NCBI GenBank assembly: GCA_002495685.1 | Contig: DAGJ01000004.1 | Coordinates: 75,134 to 139,133 of the forward strand | DNA: 64,000 nucleotides | From: Methanobrevibacter sp. UBA412 | Lineage (GTDB): Archaea > Methanobacteriota > Methanobacteria > Methanobacteriales > Methanobacteriaceae | Direction: 5' to 3' | Shown here: positions 47,957 through 57,373 of the stretch, piece after piece | How the letters are laid out: every line of letters starts with the position of its first letter | Position numbering within the stretch: the first letter of the stretch is position 1 | Position numbers and translations under genes: made by a program | The notes under the pieces: generated by a model | Seen by the model: the letters and a program-made list of their open reading frames with translations, nothing else | Told to the model about the DNA's origin: nothing | Databases searched by the model: none

Positions 47957-48757
47957 TTGAAAAAACAGAAAAAAATAGCAATATATGGAAAAGGTGGAAT
48001 AGGAAAATCAACAACAGTAGCTAATATATCTGCCGCATACAGTCAACAAGGAAAAAATTTAATGGTTATTGGTTGTGATCCTAAAGCAGATACTACAAGA
48101 ACATTATATGGTAAAAGAATACCTACTGTAGTTAGTACATTAAAAGATAATCATAAACCAAAAATTGATGATTTAGTTTTCACAGGTTATAATGGGATAA
48201 AATGTGTGGAAAGTGGAGGTCCTGAACCTGGAGTTGGATGTGCTGGACGGGGCGTTATTGTTGCAATGAAACGTTTAGAAAACGTTGGTGCATTCAATGA
48301 AGATTTAGATATTATATTTTATGATGTTCTTGGAGATGTAGTATGTGGAGGATTCTCAGTGCCTTTACGAGAAGATTATGCTGATGAAGTTTTCATAGTA
48401 TCCTCAGGTGAATACATGTCATTATATGCTGCAAATAACATTTCTCGAGGAATTAAAAAATTACATGGTAATCTTGCAGGTATAATCTGTAATTGTAGAA
48501 ATATACCTAATGAAGAGAATATTGTTAAATTATTTGCTGAAAAGATAGGTACTAAGATAATTGGAACAATCCATAGAAGTAATCTCATACAACAAAGTGA
48601 ATTAGATGCTAAAACAGTTGTTGAAAAATATCCTGAATCCGAAGAAGCAGAAGAATACAATGATTTAGCTTTAAAAATATTAAATAATAATGATTATATA
48701 GTGCCTGAACCATTAAATGATGAAGAATTCGAAAACTTTTTTAAACAATTTATTTAA
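47957..48757 (+). CDS. cfbC: NifH-like reductase CfbC (F430 biosynthesis)
   Basis: 266 residues, homodimeric Fe-protein fold: Walker A YGKGGIGKSTT, Cys ligands of the shared [4Fe-4S] cluster in GCAGRG and DVLGDVVCGGF, and the switch region FYDVLGD. No nitrogenase genes surround it, and in methanogens such group IV NifH proteins serve as CfbC, passing electrons to CfbD to reduce Ni-sirohydrochlorin a,c-diamide toward coenzyme F430. A true nitrogenase NifH cannot be excluded from sequence reading alone. TTG start at 47957 with aggaggt (47944-47950). Confidence 0.82.
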   Translation: MKKQKKIAIYGKGGIGKSTTVANISAAYSQQGKNLMVIGCDPKADTTRTLYGKRIPTVVSTLKDNHKPKIDDLVFTGYNGIKCVESGGPEPGVGCAGRGVIVAMKRLENVGAFNEDLDIIFYDVLGDVVCGGFSVPLREDYADEVFIVSSGEYMSLYAANNISRGIKKLHGNLAGIICNCRNIPNEENIVKLFAEKIGTKIIGTIHRSNLIQQSELDAKTVVEKYPESEEAEEYNDLALKILNNNDYIVPEPLNDEEFENFFKQFI

Positions 48758-48852
48758 TTATAAAATTTTACTTTTTTTAGAAAACTATTTTAATACTTAC
48801 TAACAAAAAAATATTATAAGTATGCATAATAAATATTAGGAAAGTATAAAAC

Positions 48853-49725
48853 ATGTTAAACAAGTTATTAGATGATGATTATGATTATAAAACATTTATT
48901 AATTATCCTCTTGTTAATAAATTAAAAAAATATTCTATTTTAATAACAATTATAACCTTAATAATTTTTTTAGCCGTGATTTTCTTAAATATTTTGTTAC
49001 ATTTACCAAATAAAAATTTTTTAATATTTAACACTACATTTTTTTCACTATTCTGTATTGGGTTTTTATTAGTAGCTAATAAAGAAAATCATCATAAAAA
49101 GTATTTAAATAATTTTTCTAAACTATTTCTTGCTTTAATGATTTTAAATACAAGTATTTTTCTTTTATCTTTATTAAATTTAATTAATTTATCTTTTTAT
49201 TTTCAATTTGGTAAATTAATGTTATTATTTATTATATTAAATTATATTGGGATTATCTTCCTTTTATATTCATTAATCTATAAAAAATATTATGCTTTTG
49301 CACAATTTTTGGCTTTACTTTTAATTGTTGGAAGATTTGTTGCTTTTGCAATAAATTATGTAAATATTAACCTTAATGGTATGGTTTTATTATTTACTTT
49401 ATCCTCTTATTTAATAATTTCATTTTTATTCTTAGCTTATACTCCTGATAAAGGATTTATGAAACATTTAAATCTTAAAACTAAAAACAGTGTATTTGGA
49501 AGGAATATATTTATAATAGGTAATATTTTTGTTTTAGTACTTACAGTAATCTTAATCATTAAATCTGCATGGTTTACTTTTTTATCAAATGAATTATTCT
49601 TAATATTATCTTCAGTATTATTCTTAATATTTTTAGTTTTTTATTATATTAATCATATTACTTATGCTGAGTTTAACCATATTCAATCAGAAGAAGAAGC
49701 AGAAAAAAAAACAAGTATTATTTGA
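48853..49725 (+). CDS. Membrane sensor half of a split histidine kinase
   Basis: 290 residues, eight to nine transmembrane segments between about 29 and 275, then a short soluble stretch HIQSEEEAEKKTSII and a stop. It matches the N-terminal half of the intact kinase at 51500-53353: same start LDDDYDYKTFINYP (cf. KDEEYEKYL), same late loop TPDKGFMKHLNLK (cf. HPDEGLMRIFCLN). The reading frame breaks in an A9 run (49703-49711); with eight A the frame would continue directly into the kinase half. ATG at 48853 behind aggaaag. Confidence 0.75.
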   Translation: MLNKLLDDDYDYKTFINYPLVNKLKKYSILITIITLIIFLAVIFLNILLHLPNKNFLIFNTTFFSLFCIGFLLVANKENHHKKYLNNFSKLFLALMILNTSIFLLSLLNLINLSFYFQFGKLMLLFIILNYIGIIFLLYSLIYKKYYAFAQFLALLLIVGRFVAFAINYVNINLNGMVLLFTLSSYLIISFLFLAYTPDKGFMKHLNLKTKNSVFGRNIFIIGNIFVLVLTVILIIKSAWFTFLSNELFLILSSVLFLIFLVFYYINHITYAEFNHIQSEEEAEKKTSII

Positions 49726-50671
49726 AGATATAATACAGTATACTATTGAAGGGGTCATGGTTTTAAATGAAGAAGATCAAATTGTTTATGCAAATGATAT
49801 TTACTATGAATTTAGGGGTTTTGATGAAAATATTATTGGTTTAAATTATTTCACAGAATTTGATGGGCTTGTTAAAAATCATGCTTTAGAAGTAAAAAAA
49901 TCTTTGAAACCTCATTTCTTTGAATTTAGTCATAAATCTCAAAATATTGATAGAAATTTTAATGGATGGGTAATACCTTTTATTAAAAATGATAAATTTG
50001 ATGGTGTTGTTATAACAACTTTTGATATATCTGAATCTATTGAAAAACAATCAGCTCTTAAAAAAAGTATTAAAGAAAGGAATGCTCTTTTAACTGAGGT
50101 TCATCATCGTGTTAAGAATAATATGCAAATTATTATCAGTTTATTAAGTATTCAATCTCATAAAATCGATAATTTAGAAGCTAAAGAAGCTATTTTTCAG
50201 ACTCAATCTCGTGTTCGTAGTATGGCTTTAGTTCATGAGAATTTATATAAAAATCTAAATTTTGAGGATATGGATATTTTTGATTATATAAATGATTTAG
50301 TTCGTGAGATTAAAGGAAGTTATATTACTTCTAAAAAGATTACCTTTAAAATGGATTTAGTTAAGACATATATAAATTTAGATATTGCTATTTCTCTTGG
50401 TTTAATTATTAATGAACTTTTAACCAATAGTATTAAGTATGCTTTTGAAGGTCGTGATGAAGGAACAGTTTGGGTTAAGTTAAGTGAGAATGATGGTTTA
50501 TTTACTTTAATTATTGAAGATGATGGTATTGGCATTAATAATTCTGTAAGTAAAGGTACTGGTATAGGTTCTACTTTAATTAATAGTTTGGTTGCTCAAA
50601 TTGAAGGAACATATGCGATTGAAAGTAAGAATGGAACTAAAGTTTCTATAACTTTTAAAAATAAAGTTTAA
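49664..50671 (+). CDS. PAS/histidine kinase half of the split sensor
   Basis: The true continuation begins near 49703; the ATG-like start at 49664 lies inside the membrane half and is probably not used. It has a PAS domain (TIEGVMVLNEEDQIVYANDIYYEFRG), a HisKA_2 dimer helix with the phospho-His in LLTEVHHRVKNNMQIIISLL, and an HATPase (LGLIINELLTNSIKYAF, DDGIGI, GTGIGSTL). Class: membrane sensor kinases of methanogens (HisKA_2 type). Its stop overlaps the stop of the minus-strand DUF123 gene. No response regulator is adjacent. Confidence 0.8.
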   Translation: MLSLTIFNQKKKQKKKQVLFEDIIQYTIEGVMVLNEEDQIVYANDIYYEFRGFDENIIGLNYFTEFDGLVKNHALEVKKSLKPHFFEFSHKSQNIDRNFNGWVIPFIKNDKFDGVVITTFDISESIEKQSALKKSIKERNALLTEVHHRVKNNMQIIISLLSIQSHKIDNLEAKEAIFQTQSRVRSMALVHENLYKNLNFEDMDIFDYINDLVREIKGSYITSKKITFKMDLVKTYINLDIAISLGLIINELLTNSIKYAFEGRDEGTVWVKLSENDGLFTLIIEDDGIGINNSVSKGTGIGSTLINSLVAQIEGTYAIESKNGTKVSITFKNKV

Positions 50672-51144
50672 TTAATTATAATTCTATTTTTTTCATTGTA
50701 GTTTTTTTTAAAATATTTTAAGTCATGGTAATTCATATTAAGATTATTAAATGTGTTTTTAACATTTTCATTTGCATCTTCATAATTTTTAAAATAGATT
50801 AAATGACTGTTGCATTTACAATCAGAGCATCCAAATTTTGGTATTCCCGCTCCTTTTTTGCTGATTCTTTGGGCTAGTTTGCATTCAATTTTATTGTTAG
50901 AAATATTGAATAAGACTTCTTCAATTTTAGTATTTTTATTTTGTAATAAGTAATCTATATGCCAATGTAATTTTTTTTCTTGAGATAAATGTCTTTTAAT
51001 TCTAGGAATTAATGAATTCATTGCAGATCCTATATAAACATAATATCCTTTGTTGAATTTTAAATTAGAGTATAAATTACCTATTTTAATATTTTCCTCT
51101 TTTTTTAAATATATAATTAAACAATAAGAACCTTTTAATGGCAT
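50668..51144 (-). CDS. GIY-YIG-like DUF123 protein
   Basis: 158 residues. GSYCLIIYLKKEENIKIG, then GYYVYIGSAMNSLIPRIKRHLSQEKKLHWHIDYLL and CKLAQRISKKGAGIPKFGCSDCKCNSHLIYF: the DUF123 (GIY-YIG nuclease-like) pattern found in many archaea, in some fused to endonuclease III. The three Cys/His near GCSDCKCNSH could bind metal. Role not established. Convergent with the kinase half; stops overlap by four bases. Confidence 0.85.
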   Translation of the reverse strand: MPLKGSYCLIIYLKKEENIKIGNLYSNLKFNKGYYVYIGSAMNSLIPRIKRHLSQEKKLHWHIDYLLQNKNTKIEEVLFNISNNKIECKLAQRISKKGAGIPKFGCSDCKCNSHLIYFKNYEDANENVKNTFNNLNMNYHDLKYFKKNYNEKNRIIIN

Positions 51145-51499
51145 AGTTTTCCTCTTTTAAAAAATATTTATTAAAACTTTTGGCTTTTAAGAACTTTTTA
51201 TTTTTTTCTATTTAATATTTTTTTATAGTAAAGTCTTTATTTTTATTTAGTAATCTATATATCCGATTAGTAAAATGTAATTTTAAGTTAATACTTCTAT
51301 TTTAATACTATTTACCTTTCATATTTTTTTATTTAATCAATAAACTTATGATTTAATGAATTATAAAATTGAAATTAATGTTTAAATTTTTCTAGGGATA
51401 TGTTAATGGTTTTGTCTTAGTTAAATATAAATAATATTCAAAGATAAAAATTAATATTATATTACAAAATTTTTTCCTAATAAATTGGAGATAAACAAG
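51145..51499. other. Intergenic region before second sensor kinase
   Basis: About 355 AT-rich bases between two divergent genes (DUF123 on minus, kinase on plus). It must hold both promoters; T-rich runs near 51190-51240 and TATA-like stretches are visible but not assignable. No open frame or RNA motif. Confidence 0.45.
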
Positions 51500-53353
51500 T
51501 TGTTTAAATATACTAAAGATGAGGAATATGAAAAATATTTGACAGGGTTAGTTGATCAAGTTTATGTTAATAATTTAAAAAAATTAAGTAAACTATTATT
51601 TTCACTAATTATTTTAATAATTGTAGTGGGCATGGTTTTTAACTCATATTTTATAACAGATATTAATTTTTTTCATCGGTTTATGATAGAAAGTTCCTTT
51701 TTTCTTTGTTTTTCTGTAACTGCATTTTTATCCATTTCAAAATTTAGGGAAAAATATGGAATGTTAATTAAAGGATTATTTTTCTTAACTATGCTTTTAT
51801 TTATAATATTTTTTGCATATATCATTTTAATTAATCCAAGTTTTATTCTTAGAATTTCTAATATAATTTATGGCTTATGTTTATTTTCCTTATTGATTTT
51901 ATTATATTTAACATTTAAACAGAAATATTTTAAGGGATCACAAGTCTTATCATTTATAGTGCTTGTAATCGGGATTATTGGATTTTTCTTTTACTCACAA
52001 CCAGGTATGGATAACCATTATTATGCTTTACGTGCTTTAGTAACCTACTTTATGTTAGGTTTTGCTTTTTTATTAATACATCCAGATGAAGGTTTAATGA
52101 GAATATTTTGTTTAAATAACTTGAGCAGTCGTTTTGGAAGATACTTTTTAAGCATATTTTCTATAATAATGTTTTCAATATTACTATTTATTTACCCTAT
52201 TGTTAACCATACCAATTATATGATACTTAATGAGATTCCATTTGAAGGATTAATAGCTTCTATTTTACTATTTGTATTCTATTTATTAATTTTCTTATTT
52301 GTAATTAGCATCAATAAAAAGGATATTAATAGATTAATTTTAAAGATGAAATCTGATAAAAGGGAAAAATTTTTTGAAAGATTAATAGATTATACAAATG
52401 ATATGGTTTTAGTGACTGATTCAAATCATATTATGACTTATGCAAATTCTAAATTATTTGAAATATTAAAATTAGATAAAGATAATTTATTAGGTAAAAA
52501 CTTTATTAATTTTTCTCCTGAATTGTTTATAAAAAAACATTTATATTTAAAATCTTGTAAAAATTTAACAACAGAATTTGTTGAATCTCATAAGGTTACA
52601 ATTGATGGTAATGATTTATATTTAAGTGGTTATATAATACCAATTTTAAAAGATGGTAATTTCAATGGTACTATAAATGTTATTGTTAATATGACAGATA
52701 TTGAAAAAGATGAAAGTAATCTCAGGTCTTCCTTAAAATTATTAAATGTATTGTTAACTGAGGTTCATCATCGTGTTAAGAATAATATGCAAATAATTAT
52801 AAGTTTGCTTAACTTACAAAAGTATCAAATTAAAGATGAAAATGTGATAAATGTATTGAATGATAGTCAATCACGTATTAAAGCAATTTCATTAGTTCAT
52901 GAAAACCTTTACATGTCAGGACAATTTTCAGAAATAAATATTAAAGATTATATTGACTTATTAATTGTTGAAGTTAAAAATCATTACAGTAATATTCCTA
53001 ATTTGGCAATTAATAATAATGTTGAAGATAAATTTATTTGTTTAGATAATGCTGTGCCTTTAGGTTTAATAATTAATGAGCTATTAAATAATTCTATAAT
53101 ATGTGGATTTAATAATGGCGAGTATTTAAAAGAAAAAAATATTCAAGGAGTAATTGATGTAGATCTATTTCAGAATGATAATAATAAAATCATATTAAAA
53201 GTTAAAGATAATGGTAGAGGTTTTAATTTATCTAATAAAGATTTAAATATTAGTATAGAACTAATGAATGCTTTATCCAGTCAATTATCTGCAGAATATG
53301 AGATAGTGGAAAATAATGGTGTTGAATTTATTTTCATAATGCCCCAAATTTAA
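51500..53353 (+). CDS. Membrane-bound PAS sensor histidine kinase (HisKA_2)
   Basis: 617 residues, TTG start at 51500 because ttggag at 51485-51490 is the ribosome-binding site. About nine transmembrane segments (25-280), a PAS domain (LIDYTNDMVLVTDSNHIMTYANSKLFEILKL), HisKA_2 helix LLTEVHHRVKNNMQIIISLL with the phospho-His, and HATPase (LGLIINELLNNSI, DNGRGFN). Nucleotide sequence around the phospho-His codons is identical to the split paralog for about 37 bases (50097-50133 and 52758-52794). Sensory input unknown. Confidence 0.9.
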   Translation: MFKYTKDEEYEKYLTGLVDQVYVNNLKKLSKLLFSLIILIIVVGMVFNSYFITDINFFHRFMIESSFFLCFSVTAFLSISKFREKYGMLIKGLFFLTMLLFIIFFAYIILINPSFILRISNIIYGLCLFSLLILLYLTFKQKYFKGSQVLSFIVLVIGIIGFFFYSQPGMDNHYYALRALVTYFMLGFAFLLIHPDEGLMRIFCLNNLSSRFGRYFLSIFSIIMFSILLFIYPIVNHTNYMILNEIPFEGLIASILLFVFYLLIFLFVISINKKDINRLILKMKSDKREKFFERLIDYTNDMVLVTDSNHIMTYANSKLFEILKLDKDNLLGKNFINFSPELFIKKHLYLKSCKNLTTEFVESHKVTIDGNDLYLSGYIIPILKDGNFNGTINVIVNMTDIEKDESNLRSSLKLLNVLLTEVHHRVKNNMQIIISLLNLQKYQIKDENVINVLNDSQSRIKAISLVHENLYMSGQFSEINIKDYIDLLIVEVKNHYSNIPNLAINNNVEDKFICLDNAVPLGLIINELLNNSIICGFNNGEYLKEKNIQGVIDVDLFQNDNNKIILKVKDNGRGFNLSNKDLNISIELMNALSSQLSAEYEIVENNGVEFIFIMPQI

Positions 53354-53365
53354 GCTGTGATCTTA

Positions 53366-53788
53366 ATGAATGATTATAATTTTAAAATTCGTACAAAAGG
53401 CCATAAGAATGTGACTAGTAAACATAAATCTACTTTTGAAATAACAAAAGATTCAGAAATTGGTAAAACTGCTGATTGTATTATAGGAGTTAAAATGGAT
53501 AAATCATTACTAGATTTTCCAGACGATTTTAAAGAAAAAATTAGAGATTCTAATACTCAAATTATTATGAAACTTAAAACAATTCATGGTTTTGATGAAA
53601 TTCAAGGTTATGGAGATGAAAAACTTACATTAAATCATCCTACAGATATTGTATGTAGAAAAAGTAATTATACTTGTAATAGAACTTTAATGGTTAATGC
53701 AAATAAAGCATCTTGTGATTTAAATGCAGATCTTATTGATGATTTAAGTAATGGAGAGCTTATGGATGTTGAAATTATTTTAAAATAA
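53366..53788 (+). CDS. DUF371 conserved archaeal protein
   Basis: 140 residues; pattern IRTKGHKNVTSKHKSTFEITKD, CIIGVKMDKSLLDFP and HPTDIVCRKSNYTCNRTLM match what I know as DUF371, a small archaeal family of unknown function. ATG at 53366 preferred, since gtgat (53357-53361) looks like the ribosome-binding site rather than a GTG start. Only 12 bp behind the kinase gene, so possibly in one unit. Confidence 0.7.
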   Translation: MNDYNFKIRTKGHKNVTSKHKSTFEITKDSEIGKTADCIIGVKMDKSLLDFPDDFKEKIRDSNTQIIMKLKTIHGFDEIQGYGDEKLTLNHPTDIVCRKSNYTCNRTLMVNANKASCDLNADLIDDLSNGELMDVEIILK

Positions 53789-53865
53789 TTTTAAATATAT
53801 AATGGTTAAGTTTAAATACTTTAATAGGTAAATAATTAATTACTGTATTATTTATTTTTAATAAT

Positions 53866-53949
53866 GCGGGGGTGGTCGAGTGGTCAAAGGCGATAGGTTG
53901 AGGGCCTATTGGGTTAGTCCCTTCGCGGGTTCAAGTCCCGTCTCCCGCA
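53866..53949 (+). tRNA. tRNA-Leu (anticodon GAG)
   Basis: 84-base class II tRNA. Acceptor stem gcggggg (53866-53872) pairs with ctcccgc (53942-53948, one G-U); discriminator A at 53949, CCA not encoded. Anticodon stem ataggttgagggcctat, loop ttgaggg, anticodon GAG (reads CUC/CUU). A long variable arm (gggttagtccc) marks tRNA-Leu, and the T arm is cgggttcaagtcccg. A TATA-like tttaaatac lies about 50 bases upstream (near 53812). No intron. Confidence 0.97.
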
Positions 53950-54211
53950 CTCATACTTTTTTAATTTAACTCAAAAAAAATCTATTTTTAATAAAAAAAT
54001 TTCTAGTTTTTCTAAAAAATATTTCTTAATCTAATTTTTTCACAATTTAATTTATCAAATTTTATATATTTTAAAAAATAAAAATAACTTAAATTATAAA
54101 CTAATAATATTTAATAAATAGTTTAATTTTGGAAAAAACTTTTAATTTGAAAAAAATAATTAATTTTCCCAATAAAAATAATTAGAATAATTTATTCAGG
54201 AGGTAATATAT

Positions 54212-55069
54212 TTGAAAGCAGTTATACCAGCAGCAGGTTTAGGAACAAGATTTTTACCAGCTACTAAAGCTCAACCTAAAGAAATGTTACCAGTTTATGA
54301 TAAACCAACAATACAATATGTTATAGAAGAAGCAGTTGCATCTGGAATAGATGATATAATTATCGTAACAGGTAAAGGTAAACGAACTATAGAAGATCAT
54401 TTTGATAGGTCATTTGAACTTGAACATCACTTAAGAGAAAGAGGTAAAATAGATTATCTTGAACAAATTAAAGCAATTAGTGACTTAGCAGATATTTATT
54501 ACGTTAGACAAAAAAAACAAAAAGGATTAGGTCATGCGATTTACTGTGCTGAAAAACATATAGGTGATGAACCTTTTGCTGTAATGTTAGGTGATACTAT
54601 TACAAGAGGCAAAATTCCATGCACACAACAATTAATAAATGTTTATAGAAAATATAATTCTTCTGCAATATCCGTTGAAAAAGTGCCTCAAAATAAAATT
54701 GAAAGATATGGTATTATAGATGGAAACCAAGTGGAAAATAATGTATATGAAATTAATAATTTAGTTGAAAAACCATCAATCAACGAAGCACCAAGTAATC
54801 TAGCTATAATGGGTCGTTACTTATTAACCTCAAATATTTTTGAGGCAATAGAAGAAACTCAACCTGGTAAAGGCGGTGAAATACAATTAACTGATGCTTT
54901 ATCAAAACTAAATAAAGTTTATGGTGCTGTCTATGATGGTAAATCTTATGATATCGGGAATCGTTTAGAATGGTTAGAAACATCATTGAAATTTGCAATG
55001 GATGATCCAGAAGCAAAAGACGATTTAACCAATTATATAAAAAATGACTTATTCAAAAATAAAGATTGA
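54212..55069 (+). CDS. galU: UTP--glucose-1-phosphate uridylyltransferase
   Basis: 285 residues. Nucleotide-binding start KAVIPAAGLGTRFLPATKAQPKEMLPV, YVIEEAVASGIDDIIIVTG, KKQKGLGHAI and LGDTI, all GalU signatures. It makes UDP-glucose for glycan assembly and for epimerases such as GalE. TTG start at 54212 with caggaggt (54197-54204). Stop overlaps the next ATG by one base. Confidence 0.95.
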   Translation: MKAVIPAAGLGTRFLPATKAQPKEMLPVYDKPTIQYVIEEAVASGIDDIIIVTGKGKRTIEDHFDRSFELEHHLRERGKIDYLEQIKAISDLADIYYVRQKKQKGLGHAIYCAEKHIGDEPFAVMLGDTITRGKIPCTQQLINVYRKYNSSAISVEKVPQNKIERYGIIDGNQVENNVYEINNLVEKPSINEAPSNLAIMGRYLLTSNIFEAIEETQPGKGGEIQLTDALSKLNKVYGAVYDGKSYDIGNRLEWLETSLKFAMDDPEAKDDLTNYIKNDLFKNKD

Positions 55070-55620
55070 TGGTAATAATTATGGCTAATGAATCAATGAG
55101 TTCACTAAAACAAGAATTGGACATTACAAAACGGAAACTTCAAAATACAAACCAATTATATCAGCAAGTAAAAGACAGAAACTCTTACATACAAAAAAGA
55201 ATGTCCCAATTGGTTGAAGAGAAAAATAGCGTTCAAGAAGAACTCCTAAAATATCAAGCAATGGATTTAAAATTAAAAAGTAAAGAAGTTGTAAAATTTA
55301 GAATTGATTTCAATAAAATGAAACATAGAACAAAGGTTACAAAAAATTTATTAGATGAGCAAAGACAAGATAATATAAATTTTAACCTTAAATTAGCCAA
55401 ATGTGATAAAAATATTAAAGAATTATTCCAAATTATAGATGAAATAAGTGAAAACATTGATTATTTAATTGATGAAAATTACTTATTAAAAGATTTAATC
55501 ATAGATTACCAATATCAAAGTTTATGGGATTATTTAAGTAATAAAAAACCTGAAAACTTAACAAAATATGAAGAAACCGTTAGAGATAACAGTGAAATAT
55601 CTAATATTTATAAAAAATAA
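55069..55620 (+). CDS. Coiled-coil protein of unknown function
   Basis: 183 residues (179 if the ATG at 55081 is used), mostly heptad-repeat helix: SSLKQELDITKRKLQNTNQLYQ through LLKYQAMDLKLKSKEV, basic middle, then short C-terminal part with IIDYQYQSLWDYLSNKK. No membrane segment. Translationally coupled to galU (TGATG), and placed before an epimerase and a glycosyltransferase, so it may scaffold glycan enzymes (inference). Confidence 0.6.
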   Translation: MVIIMANESMSSLKQELDITKRKLQNTNQLYQQVKDRNSYIQKRMSQLVEEKNSVQEELLKYQAMDLKLKSKEVVKFRIDFNKMKHRTKVTKNLLDEQRQDNINFNLKLAKCDKNIKELFQIIDEISENIDYLIDENYLLKDLIIDYQYQSLWDYLSNKKPENLTKYEETVRDNSEISNIYKK

Positions 55621-55653
55621 TTAAATTAATAAAAAAATTAGGGGAATTAAATA

Positions 55654-56622
55654 ATGGAAACTCAAAGAATTTTAGTAACTGGTGGAAGTGGATTTATAGG
55701 AACTAATTTAGTAAATGAACTCCGAAGTAGAGGACATGAAGTATTAGCATGTGATTTATTACACCATGAAGGGGAAGCAGATTTATACAGTGACTCATAT
55801 TCAGATTATGTACGTGGAGATGTTAGAAGTTATCGTCAAATGGAACGTATATTCGATGATAATGATGATTTTGATTATGTATACCATTTAGCTGCAGAAT
55901 ATGGAAGATGGAATGGTGAAGCATACTATGAAAACCTTTGGCAAACAAATGTAATGGGATTAAAAAATATGATCCGTTTACAAGAAAAATTAGGTTTCCG
56001 TATGATAAGTTTCTCTTCAGCAGAAGTTTACGGAGATTATGATGGAATTATGACTGAAGATGTAATGACCAATAATCCAATTGCAGATACTTACCAAATG
56101 AATGATTATGCAATCAGTAAATGGGCTGGAGAATTAATGGTAATGAATTCAGCAACAATGTTCAACACTGAAACCGTAAGAGTAAGACCAGTAAACTGTT
56201 ATGGTCCTCATGAAGCTTATTCACCTTATAAAGGATTTATTCCAATATTTATCTATAAAGCATTACATGGTTTACCTTACAGTGTACATATGGGACATAA
56301 AAGAATAATAGATTATGTGGATGATACTGTAAATACTTTTGCTAATATAGTGGATAATTTTATTCCTGGAGAAGTATATAATGTGGGAAGTAAACAAGAA
56401 TGGGAAAGAGATATTAAACAATACTCTGATATGGTTTTAGATGCATGTGGAGTGGATGATTCTCTTATAACTTACACCGAACCTGAAGCTTTCACTACTA
56501 AAGTTAAAACTATTGATTTCAGCAAAGCAATTCGTGATTTAAAACATAATCCTCAAATACCTCCCGAAGAAGGTATTAAAAGAACAGTTGATTGGATGAA
56601 ATATTATTATAGAATTGAATAA
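55654..56622 (+). CDS. NAD-dependent nucleotide-sugar epimerase/dehydratase
   Basis: 322 residues, extended short-chain dehydrogenase. RILVTGGSGFIGTNLVNELRSRGHEVLACD binds NAD; YHLAAEYGRWNGEAYYENLWQTNVMG; catalytic region FSSAEVYGDY and YQMNDYAISKWAGE (Tyr-x3-Lys); RPVNCYGPHEAYSPYKGFIP. Sugar substrate not determinable. Preceded by galU and coiled-coil genes, followed after 46 bp by a glycosyltransferase: a glycan precursor operon. Confidence 0.9.
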   Translation: METQRILVTGGSGFIGTNLVNELRSRGHEVLACDLLHHEGEADLYSDSYSDYVRGDVRSYRQMERIFDDNDDFDYVYHLAAEYGRWNGEAYYENLWQTNVMGLKNMIRLQEKLGFRMISFSSAEVYGDYDGIMTEDVMTNNPIADTYQMNDYAISKWAGELMVMNSATMFNTETVRVRPVNCYGPHEAYSPYKGFIPIFIYKALHGLPYSVHMGHKRIIDYVDDTVNTFANIVDNFIPGEVYNVGSKQEWERDIKQYSDMVLDACGVDDSLITYTEPEAFTTKVKTIDFSKAIRDLKHNPQIPPEEGIKRTVDWMKYYYRIE

Positions 56623-56668
56623 AATCTTTTTAATTAAATAATTATTTTCAAATGGAGAATTGGTAAAT

Positions 56669-57355
56669 TTGGTTAAATCAATAGCAATTATTCCAGCATT
56701 TAATGAAGAAATTGCAATAGGTTCAGTAATTTTAAGAACCCTTCAATATATTGATGATGTTTTGGTTATAGATGATGGTAGTGAAGATAAAACAAAACAA
56801 ACAGCATTATTAGCTGGAGCTCATGTATTAACTCATCCTGTTAATTATGGTAAAGGCATAGCCTTAAAATCAGGTTTTGATTATGTTTCCGATTTAAGCT
56901 ATGATGTTATAATCACTATTGATGCTGATGGTCAACACAACCCAGATGAAATTCCAGAATTAATAAAACCTGTAATTGAAGATGGAGTGGATTTAGTTAA
57001 TGGTAGTAGATATTTAAATGGACATGAAGAAAACACTCCAGCTTATCGTAGGGTAGGTCAACAAGTATTAGATCATGCAACTAATATTTCAGCTGGAATT
57101 CATGTAACAGATTCACAAAGTGGATTCAGAGCATTCAGTAATAAGGCTTTGCCTTGTTTCAGATTCAATGATCCAGGATTTGGTATTGAAAGTGAAATGT
57201 TAGCAGATGCATCTGATAATGGATTAAAGATTAGTGAAGTACCTATAACTGTTAGATATGATGTTAATAGTTCAACAAAAAATCCAGTAACTCATGGAGT
57301 AGGTGTGCTCTTAAAAATTGGTAAAGATAAAGTTGAAAGAACATTAAAAAAATAA
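56669..57355 (+). CDS. Family 2 glycosyltransferase (DPM/DPG synthase-like)
   Basis: 228 residues, GT-A fold: IAIIPAFNEEIAIGSVI, VLVIDDGSEDKT, DVIITIDADGQHNPDEIPELI (DxD-type) and TDSQSGFRAFS with FGIESEML. Soluble; resembles dolichyl-phosphate hexose synthases without membrane tail. Start TTG 56669 or 56660 (tggag at 56653 fits the first better). Likely makes a lipid-linked sugar for surface glycans together with the upstream epimerase. Confidence 0.88.
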   Translation: MVKSIAIIPAFNEEIAIGSVILRTLQYIDDVLVIDDGSEDKTKQTALLAGAHVLTHPVNYGKGIALKSGFDYVSDLSYDVIITIDADGQHNPDEIPELIKPVIEDGVDLVNGSRYLNGHEENTPAYRRVGQQVLDHATNISAGIHVTDSQSGFRAFSNKALPCFRFNDPGFGIESEMLADASDNGLKISEVPITVRYDVNSSTKNPVTHGVGVLLKIGKDKVERTLKK

Positions 57356-57373
57356 AATTTTTTGTTGATTTTT

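Noticed and set aside
47957-48757. Nitrogenase iron protein NifH
   Set aside because: No nifD, nifK or nifI genes nearby; methanogen NifH-like proteins of this kind fit CfbC better. Not fully excluded.
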